A DNA stretch of 64,000 bases, taken from positions 13,755,501 to 13,819,500 of the forward strand of contig NW_026262690.1 in NCBI RefSeq assembly GCF_021869535.1, read 5' to 3'. Under the pieces are notes generated by a model. That model was not told the DNA's origin. It did not search any database and was given only the letters and a program-made list of their open reading frames with translations. This DNA comes from Mytilus californianus (taxonomy: Eukaryota; Mollusca; Bivalvia; Mytilida; Mytilidae). The position numbers and the translations under genes were made by a program. Positions 37,501 to 46,989 of the stretch are shown piece after piece; the first letter of the stretch is position 1, and each line of letters opens with the position of its first letter.

Positions 37501-38455
37501 ATCTTCCACGTCTATATCATACAACCTTCTTCCACTTCTATATCATACAACCTTCTTCCACTTCTATATCATACAACCTTCTTCCACGTCTATATCATAC
37601 AACCATCTTCCACGTCTATATCATACAACCATCTTCCACTTCTATATCATACAACCTTCTTCCACTTCTATATCATACAACCATCATCCACTTCTATATC
37701 ATACAACCTTCTTCCACTTCTATATCATACAACCATCTTCCACGTCTATATCATACAACCTTCTTCCACTTCTATATCATACAACCATCTTCCACGTCTA
37801 TATCATGTCTATATCATACAACCTTCTTCCACTTCTATATCATACAACCATCTTCCACGTCTATATCATGTCTATATCATACAACCTTCTTCCACTTCTA
37901 TATCATACAACCTTCTTCCACTTCTATATCATACAACCATCATCCACTTCTATATCATACAACCTTCTTCCACTTCTATATCATACAACCATCTTCCACT
38001 TCTATATCATACAACCATCTTCCACTTCTATATCATACAACCTTCTTCCACTTCTATATCATACAACCTTCTTCCACTTCTATATCATACAACCATCTTC
38101 CACGTCTATATCATACAACCTTCTTCCACTTCTATATCATACAACCATCTTCCACGTCTATATCATGTCTATATCATACAACCTTCTTCCACGTCTATAT
38201 CATACAACCTTCTTCCACTTCTATATATATATCATACAACCTTCTTCCACTTCTATATCATACAACCTTCTTCCACGTCTATATCATACAACCTTCTTCC
38301 ACTTCTATATCATACAACCATCTTCCACTTCTATATCATACAACCTTCTTCCACTTCTATATCATACAACCATCTTCCACGTCTATAATATATCATACAA
38401 CCTTCTTCCACTTCTATATCATACAACCATGTTCCACTTCTATATCATACAACCA
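34560..38455 (+). repeat. 26-bp minisatellite, ~150 copies (3.9 kb)
   Basis: The unit is CTTCTTCCACTTCTATATCA followed by TACAAC. Most variation is at two positions: CTTCTT versus CATCTT, and CCACTTC versus CCACGTC. Shortened units give TATATCATGTCTATATCATA junctions. Because 26 is not a multiple of three and no stop is created, all three forward frames stay open for 1175-1281 codons, each reading the same 26-residue cycle (SSTSISYN, LLPLLYHTT, IFHFYIIQP). Rare variants such as CTATATATATATCATAC (36871, 38221) and CCATCATCCA (36331, 37681) recur exactly 1350 bp apart, showing a higher-order duplication. I do not regard it as coding. Confidence 0.95.
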
Positions 38456-38552
38456 TATAAATTGTACAAGTAATATGGATATTATTATCAGACCTTATGA
38501 TCATGCGTTGTTGATTATTATTATATTCTGCAAACAACAAGTAACTTAGTAA

Positions 38553-38690
38553 ATAGAAATAAGAAGATGTGGTATGAGTGCCAATGAGACAACTCTCCAT
38601 CCAAGTCACAATGTGTAAAAATTAAACAATTATAGGTCAAAGTATGGCCTTCAACACGGAGCCTTAGCTCACACCGAACAGCAAGCTATT
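38553..38690 (+). repeat. SINE-like dispersed repeat, 5' part
   Basis: AAGAAGATGTGGTATGAGTG, CCAATGAGACAACTCTCCAT, TGGCCTTCAACACGGAGCC and CACCGAACAGCAAGCTAT. A close relative lies at 61240-61445. Confidence 0.8.
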
Positions 38691-38692
38691 TA

Positions 38693-38876
38693 AGTACAAT
38701 GAATTCCTTTCAATAAATACTTGGAACTGTATGTGATGATTTGGACATATTAACAGAGTGGATTAATGATTATAAAACCTTGTTGTTTGAGATTGTTAAT
38801 AAGTGAAAATTATCTCTCTACACCACCTTCTTTAATAATTGATTATTTTTGCCATAAAATGCCAAAAATAACAGTC
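38693..38876 (+). repeat. Right copy of the 184-bp direct repeat
   Basis: Matches 33531-33714 in the same orientation. It starts immediately after the SINE-like copy and ends about 230 bp before the FkbM-like coding start. Confidence 0.9.
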
Positions 38877-39093
38877 TGCTATGAAATGGTTCTCTTGAAT
38901 GTCAAAGCCAGAGGTCATTTATAATCAAAAGAATATATACCTAGATAGAATTATTTACTGGAAGAATTTTAGGAGATGAATTTGTGAATTACATTGTGAC
39001 ACTGTATTGCACCATACTTGGAGTATTAATATCAGTTATCTCTGTGTTAAATGTAGCTTCAGATGTTTTTGATATCTTATATTTATGTTTAGT

Positions 39094-39110
39094 TAAATTT
39101 TATTTTCAGA
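39094..39110 (+). promoter_or_regulatory. Probable 3' splice acceptor before the start codon
   Basis: AAATTTTATTTTCAG ends at 39109, one base before ATG 39111. A pyrimidine-rich run then CAG at this place suggests a separate non-coding first exon upstream, not identified here. Confidence 0.5.
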
Positions 39111-40115
39111 ATGACATATTTGAGAAAAATAATGCAGTCCACCATACAGAAGCGACATATTTTGATAGCCATATTCATCTTGGTTGTACTGATTGTAATA
39201 TTACAATTTGGTGGTCCACACTACTGTAGATATATTGACATAAAGAAGAAAATAGAATACATCTGTATTGAAGATCCTGATACTCAAAACAAAACGGGAC
39301 TAGAAGATATTAAACCTTTACCTCTAGTTTATCAAAACAACTACTTTATAGATAAAAGTTCAGTTAGAAAAGTTCAAGCCAAAAAATTTTACACACCATC
39401 AACAAGAAACGATTTGGACTTCACTCCAGCCGAAAAGATTCGCCTACATTCATGCATTAAAAATTTCAAAAGTGATTGGAAGAATGGCCAAAGTGGATTC
39501 TGGGATGGAGACGAACAGTATATACGACGTACCCATCACAAATATCTCATTCCTGGGGACAATGTTATGATTGAAGTGGGAGGAAATGTTGGCCAGGATG
39601 CTCAGTATTACTTGGACACGTACACGCCAAAGCATTATATCATGTTAGAACCTTTGAAATTGCTTTATCGAAAACTTCAACAACGATTTAAAAATTACAC
39701 AAATGCCGTCACATATAATGTTGGTCTTGGTAAAAGAAATGAAAAATTTATGATCAAAATGGAAGGAAACGTTGGGGATGCATCTTCACCATTTTTCGGT
39801 TCTGGAGAAGGAACCTGTTCTCTCAAGGTTGTAAATGCAAATGATTTTTTCAGTGCACTTGGTGTTGGTAATTTCAAGGTTGATCTGATTACCATAAACT
39901 GTGAGGGTTGTGAATATGATTTGTTGGAGACAATTTTATCCACAGACCTTGTGTATCACTTCAAACATATTCAATTTGGTACTCATCCAACGTTGAAAAA
40001 TCTTGCAGATCCTGTCGGAAGATATTGTCAAATACAAGAATGGTTGAGTAGAACCCATCAGCTTACTTATCAATATAAATTTACATGGGAAACATGGAAA
40101 TTAAAAAGTATTTAG
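39111..40115 (+). CDS. FkbM-like methyltransferase, type II membrane protein
   Basis: A single open frame of 334 codons ending in TAG. Residues 1-16 are short and basic, 17-33 form one hydrophobic segment (a likely signal anchor), and the rest would be lumenal or extracellular. The catalytic fold spans about 140-300: an SAM-binding loop IEVGGNVG (154-161), an acidic residue at the end of strand 2 (MLEP, E180), and DLITINCEGCEYDLLE (258-273), the hallmark of the FkbM family (Methyltransf_21). FkbM enzymes methylate hydroxyl groups of sugars or natural products; the substrate here is unknown. Start: ATG 39111 lies one base after a likely splice acceptor; ATG at codon 8 is an alternative that keeps the anchor. 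Bivalve relatives are, from memory, numerous. The 184-bp repeat and minisatellite lie just upstream. Fold assignment is firm, function inferred. Confidence 0.88.
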   Translation: MTYLRKIMQSTIQKRHILIAIFILVVLIVILQFGGPHYCRYIDIKKKIEYICIEDPDTQNKTGLEDIKPLPLVYQNNYFIDKSSVRKVQAKKFYTPSTRNDLDFTPAEKIRLHSCIKNFKSDWKNGQSGFWDGDEQYIRRTHHKYLIPGDNVMIEVGGNVGQDAQYYLDTYTPKHYIMLEPLKLLYRKLQQRFKNYTNAVTYNVGLGKRNEKFMIKMEGNVGDASSPFFGSGEGTCSLKVVNANDFFSALGVGNFKVDLITINCEGCEYDLLETILSTDLVYHFKHIQFGTHPTLKNLADPVGRYCQIQEWLSRTHQLTYQYKFTWETWKLKSI

Positions 40116-40603
40116 TCCATTTACATTCCATTGTTAATGTTAATTCACTTTTCATCTTGTTCATATTTTGACTAATTTTTAAATTTTCTTCATACAACTA
40201 AGTATTCTATAACAGTTATTGTCATATTATACAGCAAATCTGTGAGTCTTGAGTATATTAAGTATCAGTCCATACAAAAAACATGTATCAAGCCTACAGA
40301 TATTTAATGTTGTTATTCCACTAAATATTTGTAACTGTTGGGTACAAAAGGTGAAAAAGGAATGGTTCATCTCATATTGCCTCATCATTGAAGAAAATGA
40401 AAGTCACAAAGAATTGCACTTGAGATAATTGAAATATATCCCTTTGTAGAATTGTCATAGAGCATTCCATGTATTCTAGATTTCCAACCAACGAATAACC
40501 TCACAGAATTGTCATAGAGCATTCCACATATTGTAGATTTCCTACCAACAGAGATTAAAGTCAAAGTATTTAAAATGTTAGCTTTTGGCATATCAAAAAT
40601 ATT
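40116..40603. other. Probable 3' UTR and flank of the FkbM-like gene
   Basis: No AATAAA was seen shortly after the stop; ATTAAA occurs near 40553. Two similar CATAGAGCATTCCA blocks at about 40455 and 40514 form a ~60-bp tandem pair. Confidence 0.4.
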
Positions 40604-40814
40604 TACTGTAAATTCAGAAATTATTGCAAGGGTTTTATTATTGCGAATAATGCGAGTGGGTGAGTATCACAATAATGAGAACTCGCATTCTGATATATGA
40701 TGCATATATCTGTATGCCTCTTTTCCAGAACTCGCAATAATTAATCTCGCATTTATGTCCATTCTTCAAAAATCGCAATAATAAATGCACGCAATAATTT
40801 CTGAATTTACAGTA
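40604..40814. mobile_element. MITE, 211 bp, 24-bp perfect terminal inverted repeats
   Basis: The left end TACTGTAAATTCAGAAATTA (then TTGC) is mirrored exactly at the right end, GCAATAATTTCTGAATTTAC (then AGTA). The interior is palindrome-rich (AATGAGAACTCGCATTCTG, CCAGAACTCGCAATAATTAA). The TIR style (TACTG..., TA at both edges) fits a TA-targeting family; the superfamily is inferred. A decayed sibling is at 18119-18338. Confidence 0.9.
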
Positions 40815-41463
40815 TTTGTATGCTTTCCACCTTTGAATCACCTTATGTATGACTTTTACATTGTGTGGTACATGTACTTACTCATTACTTACTCATTACA
40901 GTAACACTCCTTTTATAGGCAAATGTTGGATTTTGTTAGGTTTTATGGACTTCACCCTTTTTTAATTTGCTTTGGAGTTGGGTATATTTGTTAAAATCTT
41001 TTTTATACTCATACATTCATATTTTTACATTTCATTTTTATACGACCGCAAAAAAAATTTGTGGTCGTATATTGGTATGACGTTGGCGTCGTCGTCGTCC
41101 GAAGACACATTGGTTTTCGCACTCTAACTTTAGTTTAAGTGAATGGATTTTTTTGAAATTTGACCATAAGGTTAAATACCACAAAAGGAAGGTTGGGATT
41201 GATTTTGGGGGTTATGGTACCAACAGTTAAGGAATTAGGGGCCAAAAAGGGGCCAAAAATAAGCATTTTCTAGTTTCCAGACAATAACTGTGGAACGGTG
41301 TATGGATCTCTCTGAAATTATACTACAAGTTTCCATACCACAAAGGGATGGTTAGGATTTGCTTTGGGGGGTTATGGCTCAAACCGTTTAGGAATTAGGG
41401 GCAAAAAAGGGGGAAAAACAAGGTTGTCCTGGTTAATGGACAAATACTTTAGTACAAAACATA

Positions 41464-41640
41464 ATTTAAAGCAGTGTAAGGGAGATAAATCAAATACATC
41501 ATTGAAATTATCTCCCTTACACTGCTTTTAAATTATGTATAAAGTAATGGTTAATGAACAATAAAGATAATTTAAAACAGTGTAAGGGAGGTAATCCAAA
41601 TACAACGTTTTGGTTACTTCCCTTACACTGCTTTTAAATT
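41464..41640. repeat. Two adjacent hairpins sharing one arm sequence
   Basis: 41464-41535 and 41570-41640 each fold with arms based on CAGTGTAAGGGAG(A/G)TAA and TTA(T/C)(C/T)TCCCTTACACTG. They appear to be tandem copies of a small foldback element inside element B copy 2. Confidence 0.9.
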
Positions 41641-42079
41641 AAATTAAATTATGTTTAAAGAAATACATATTTATAAAGGAAGACCAGTAAAAATATCTGC
41701 AAATGTTGCATCTTTTTTTTTTACAAAAAAATCCATATGAAAGATTTGACACTATATTTTTAATTCTATTATAAAATAGATTAAGTTAGCACTATGGTAA
41801 ATTTAAATGGGTAATTATGGTTGCCAACTCCATTGGGAATTTGAATTGAGATTATGACCATATCTTGAGGGAAAGATTTTTTTGGGGGAAAAAGGGGGGG
41901 GGGATAAAAAGAAATTGTGGGGGGTCAATTTTTTCTCATTTCAGATTTCAGAAATTAAAAAGAATTATTCTTCAAATATTATTTTTTTTTCAAATTTCAA
42001 ATATTGAAAAATTTCAAGAAGTAATCTTTAATTGCACAGTATGGCGCATTAGATTTGTAAAATCTTTGATCACATTTAT

Positions 42080-45010
42080 TTATTTGTTATGCCGAATCTA
42101 ACAGTGTATTTAGATTTTTAATTTTGGGTCCAGTTTTCAAATTGGTCTACATTAAGGTCCAAAGGGTCCAAAATTAAACTTTGTTTGATTTTAGCAAAAA
42201 TTGAATATATGAGGTTCTTTGATATGCTGAATCTAAACATGTATTTAGATTTTTGATTTTTGGCCCAGTTTTCAAGTTGGTCCAAATTGGGGTCCAAAAT
42301 TAAACTTTGTTTGATTTCAACAAAAATTGAATATATGGGGTTCTTTGATATGCTGAATCTAACCATGTATTTAGATTTTTTATTTGTGGACCCCGTTATC
42401 AAATTGGTTCATATTGAGGTCAAAAGGGTCCAAAATTAAACTTTGTTTGATTTCATCTAAAATTGAATTATTGGGGTTCTTTGATATTCCAAATCTAACC
42501 GTGTATTTAGATTTTTAATTTTGGGTCCTGTTTTTTAAATTGGTCTACATTAAGGTCCAAAGGGTCCAAAATTAAACTTAGTTTGATTTTAACAAAAATT
42601 GAATTCTTGGGGTTCTTTGATATGCTGAATCTAAGCATGTGTTTAGATTTTTGATTAGGGGCCCAGTTTTCAAGTTGGTCCAAGATAGGGTCCAGTATTT
42701 AAACTTTGTTTGATTTCAACAAAAATTGAATATATGGGGTTCTTTGATATGCTGAATCTAAACATGTATTTAGATTTTTGATTATGGGCCCAGTTTTCAA
42801 GTTGGTCCAAATTGGGGTCCAAAATTAAACTTTGTTTGATTTCAACAAAAATTGAATATATGAGGTTCTTTGATATGCTGAATCTAACCATGTATTTAGA
42901 TTTTTTATTTGTGGGCCCCACTATCAAATTGGTTCATATTGAGGTCAAAAGGGTCTAAAATTAAACTTTGTTTGATTTCATCAAAAATTGAATTATTGGG
43001 GTTCTTTGATATGCCAAATCTAACCGTGTTTTTAGATTTTTAATTTGGGTCCCATTTTTTAAAATTGGTCTTCATTGAGGTCCAAAGGGTCCAAAATTAA
43101 ACTTAGTTTGATTTTAACAAAAATTGAATTCTTGGGGTTCTTTGATATGCTAAATCTAAACATGTGTTTAGATTTTTGATTATGGGCCCAGTTTTCAAGT
43201 TGGTCCAAGATAGGGTCCAGTATTTTAACTTTGTTTGATTTTAACAAAAATTGAATTCTTAGGGTTCTTTGATATGCTGAATCTAAACATGTATTTAGAT
43301 TTTTGATTATGGGCCCAGTTTTCAAGTTGGTCCAAATCGGGGTCCAAAATTAAACTTTGTTTGATTTCAACAAAAATTGAATATATGGGGTTCTTTGATA
43401 TGCTGAATCTAACCATGTATTTAGATTTTTTATTTGTGGGCCCCGCTATCAAATTGGTTCATATTGAGGTCAAAAGGGTCTAAAATTAAACTTTGTTTGA
43501 TTTCATCAAAAATTGAATTATTGGGGTTCTTTGATATGCCAAATCTTACCGTGTTTTTAGATTTTTAATTTGGGTCCCATTTTTTAAAATTGGTCTTCAT
43601 TGAGGTCCAAAGGGTCCAAAATTAAACTTAGTTTGATTTTAACAAAAATTGAATTCTTAGGGTTCTTTGATATGCTAAATCTAAACATGTGTTTAGATTT
43701 TTGATTATGGGCCCAGTTTTCAAGTTGGTCCAAGTTGGGGTCCAAAATTAAACTTTTTTTGATTTCAACAAAAATTGAATATATGGGGTTCTTTGATATG
43801 CTGAATCTAACCATGAATTTAGATTTTTTATTTGTGGGCCCCGCTATCAAATTGGTTCATATTGAGGTCAAAAGGGTCCAAAATTAAACTTTGTTTGATT
43901 TCATCAAAAATTGAATATATGGGGTTCTTTGATATTCCAAATCTTACCGTTTATTTAGATTTTTAATTTTAAGTCCCGTTTTTTAAATTGGTCTACATTA
44001 AGGTCCAAAGGGTCCAAAATTAAACTTAGTTTGATTTTAGCAAAAATTGAATTATTGGGGTTCTTTGATATGCTGAATCTAAACATGTGTTTAGATTTTT
44101 GATTATGGGCCCAGTTTTCAAGTTTGTCCAAGTTGGGGTCCACAATTAAACTTTGTTTGATTTCAACAAAAATTGAATATATGGGGTTCTTTGATATGCT
44201 GAATCTAACCATGTATTTAGATTTTTTATTTGTGGGCCCCGCTATCAAATTGGTTCATATTGAGGTCAAAAGGGTCTAAAATTAAACTTTGTTTGATTTC
44301 ATCAAAAATTGAATTATTGGGGTTCTTTGATATGCCAAATCTTACCGTGTTTTTAGATTTTTAATTTGGGTCCCATTTTTTAAAATTGGTCTTCATTGAG
44401 GTCCAAAGGGTCCAAAATTAAACTTAGTTTGATTTTAACAAAAATTGAATTCTTAGGGTTCTTTGATATGCTAAATCTAAACATGTGTTTAGATTTTTGA
44501 TTATGGGCCCAGTTTTCAAGTTGGTCCAAGTTGGGGTCCAAAATTAAACTTTTTTTGATTTCAACAAAAATTGAATATATGGGGTTCTTTGATATGCTGA
44601 ATCTAACCATGAATTTAGATTTTTTATTTGTGGGCCCCGCTATCAAATTGGTTCATATTGAGGTCAAAAGGGTCCAAAATTAAACTTTGTTTGATTTCAT
44701 CAAAAATTGAATATATGGGGTTCTTTGATATTCCAAATCTAACCGTTTATTTAGATTTTTAATTTTAAGTCCCGTTTTTTAAATTGGTCTACATTAAGGT
44801 CCAAAGGGTCCAAAATTAAACTTAGTTTGATTTTAGCAAAAATTGAATTATTGGGGTTCTTTGATATGCTGAATCTAAACATGTGTTTAGATTTTTGATT
44901 ATGGGCCCAGTTTTCAAGTTTGTCCAAGTTGGGGTCCAAAATTAAACTTTGTTTGATTTCAACAAAAATTGAAAATATGGGGTTCTTTGATATGCTGAAT
45001 CTAACCATGT
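42080..45010. repeat. ~131-bp tandem array, more than 20 units, with 796-bp higher-order repeat
   Basis: TTCTTTGATATGCTGAATCT recurs about every 131 bases with alternating variants (GGTCCAAATTGGGGTCCAAA versus CATTGAGGTCCAAAGGGTCC). Two blocks starting near 43440 and 44236 are copies 796 bp apart, about six units each; a predicted 88-residue translation is identical between 43584-43850 and 44380-44646. Confidence 0.9.
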
Positions 45011-45231
45011 ATTTTGATTTTGGACATTGGACCATAATAGGTAAATTAAAAAAAATCAAGTTCTTAGACCACATTCTTTCTGTGTCAGAAACCTATTCTG
45101 TGTCAAATATTTAATAACAATCCAAATTCAGAGCTGTATCAAGCTTGAATGTTGTGTCCATACTTGCCCCAACTGTTCAGGGTTCGACCTCTGCGGTCGT
45201 ATCAAGCTGCGCCCCAGCGAAGCATTTTATT

Positions 45232-46188
45232 AGATAAATGTAAATTGCTTTAACCCAGTCACATTTAAATTACCTTAAGATCATTTTTCAAGATGCATTG
45301 AGTAACTAGTGATCTATATATTTGAATATTAACATGATGTAAAGATAATTACAAGTATCACATGATCATGTATGTCTTGTAAATGGTTGTTTGTAGTTTT
45401 TCTGTTGGTCATAGTCTTGTCTATCTGATTTTCAGTTTACAAATTTTAATGTTTTCATTGTACATTGTAGCTTCATTCTGTTTTAGTAGTCAGAGACATA
45501 CATGTACAACTTTTTATTTGTTTTATGTTTTAAAATACTGTTGTCATGCTTAATATTTAATTTTTACAAATCAGTCAGCTTTTACAGATGTAAGCATCTA
45601 AGGTTGTATTTATTTCATATTTTGTTGTAGATTTTACTGGTTGTAATGCAAAATTGACTCAGACATTAAAGAATACAACATGTTTGTGCATAAAATTGTC
45701 TAAAGTTCATAGATCTGAAGGTTACAAGCATGTTTTCTTAGTTAAATTATACATTTAAATAATTGTATGCTTTATCTGACCTTATTTTGTTTATTTGAAC
45801 AATGAAAGTACATGTATTATAAAATACACATTATTCATAGATGGGAAAGTAAGATAATTAGGAACTGTTAAAATAACAAGTAATTGTTTAATTCAAAATA
45901 GTGAAAATTTTTTGTCAATATTTGGGGTTAAGACTGTACAAAGATAAACCAGGTTACCAGTTTACAAAATTGTACATGTGTGTTTTACCATTCTGGTCAA
46001 GGTAAAGATATTTACAGATCCTACAGACAGTTATAGGTCCTGAATGCACTATTTTGGCCCTGAAAATGAAGTTTGCTATCTTGCCAAGAGTCAATTATAT
46101 TTTTTTTTATATATGCATATTTAGTCAATTTAGGAAGGGCTATTCCTTGAAAAAATTTATGGTGGGGGGGTGTTGGACAACAATTTTT
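45232..46188. other. No recognised feature
   Basis: AT-rich, no supported ORF or repeat. Confidence 0.45.
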
Positions 46189-46605
46189 ATGCCCCCGCCG
46201 TAGCGGAGCAGGCATCAAGTTTACCCTTGTCCGTCTGTACGTCCCAAAGTTGGTTTTTGTTCTCTAACTTAAGTTAGCCTAAACCAAATGTTATGAAACT
46301 TATACACAATGCTTTTTATCACAAAACAGATCAAGTTGGAATTTTGTTGGTGTCACTTTTACTGTTCTAGAGTTATGCCCCTTTACAAACAGAAAAATTG
46401 CTGAATTTTTCATTTCTGTTCTCTAACTTAAGTTTGCCTCAACCAAATGTTATGAAACTTATACACAATATTTATTACCACAAAACTCAGATTTGGGTAG
46501 TGTCACTTTTACTGTTCTTCAGTTATGTCCCTTTATAACTTTATATGATATGCAAGCAGGGACATCATCTTTGTCCAATGGACACATTCCCCATTTATTT
46601 TGTAC
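46189..46605 (+). repeat. Dispersed element C, short copy
   Basis: It starts ATGCCCCCGCCGTAGCGGAG, then TTGTCCGTCTGTACGTCCCA, then two units with TTCTCTAACTTAAGTTAGCC and AACCAAATGTTATGAAACTT. It ends CCAATGGACACATTCCCCAT. A longer copy is at 48860-49440. Non-coding. Confidence 0.8.
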
Positions 46606-46793
46606 TGCACCACCCAAAATTTTTATTTTCATTTGTAATAGAATTGTATTTGTTACCACCGCCATTATCCACAGAATAGAATAGAGGTATCCAACCCCCA
46701 CCCAGACCACTTTTACCTGTAATATCCCTAAAGTTACCCTTTTTCAATCTTAAAGATCAAAATACAATGTGTGAAGTTTATCTCCAATAGTGG

Positions 46794-46955
46794 ATGATTT
46801 TCGAGATAGTTTTTTATGTTTTGGCTTTAGTATGCATAGCATCCTTTTGGATATTTGCCGTACTTTCTGACCATCATATGAGATTTAAATCAGACAATGC
46901 AACAACTTCTTCTGAAATAGAAAATTCTTTTGAAAAAGCCAAATATGTTTTCCAA
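46794..46955 (+). CDS. Candidate first exon, membrane-anchored protein
   Basis: ATG 46794 follows an in-frame TAG at 46788 and opens 54 codons, ending in phase 0 at a donor-like GTATGT (46956). The peptide has a strong hydrophobic segment (IVFYVLALVCIASFWIFAVL) followed by a polar, acidic stretch (FKSDNATTSSEIENSFEKAK), the pattern of a type II anchor or signal peptide. The start context is weak (T at -3). No downstream exon in the right phase was found, so it may be a chance frame or an orphaned exon. Confidence 0.3.
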
Positions 46956-46989
46956 GTATGTTTTTGTAGGCTAATGTAATGGTGCTATT

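Larger units (their letters stand above)
41041..45231 (+). mobile_element. Element B, copy 2 (4.2 kb)
   Basis: Same termini and order as the copy at 23945: TACGACCGCA at 41041, a GACGTTGGCGTCGTCGTCGT tract, a ~160-bp repeat section (about 41130-41440), a ~131-bp array (about 42080-45010), then GTTCGACCTCTGCGGTCGTA and GCATTTTATT at 45231. It is twice as long because of the array. Two hairpins at 41464-41640 are absent from copy 1. The minus-strand ORFs of 75-107 codons are array shadows. Confidence 0.85.

Noticed and set aside
34543-38549. Three overlapping plus-strand ORFs of 1175-1281 codons
   Set aside because: They are the three reading frames of one 26-bp minisatellite; all encode the same cycle, with no supporting start context, introns or codon bias.
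38984-39229. 81-codon ORF just before and overlapping the FkbM-like start
   Set aside because: It overlaps the well-supported gene in another frame and crosses a likely splice acceptor.
39450-39943. Minus-strand ORFs within the FkbM-like gene
   Set aside because: Antisense shadows of the coding frame.
42118-45074. Series of minus-strand ORFs (FSISKNPIYSIFVEIKQSL pattern) as a repeat protein gene
   Set aside because: They are translations of the ~131-bp array in element B; frames break at every length change and both B copies are non-coding.
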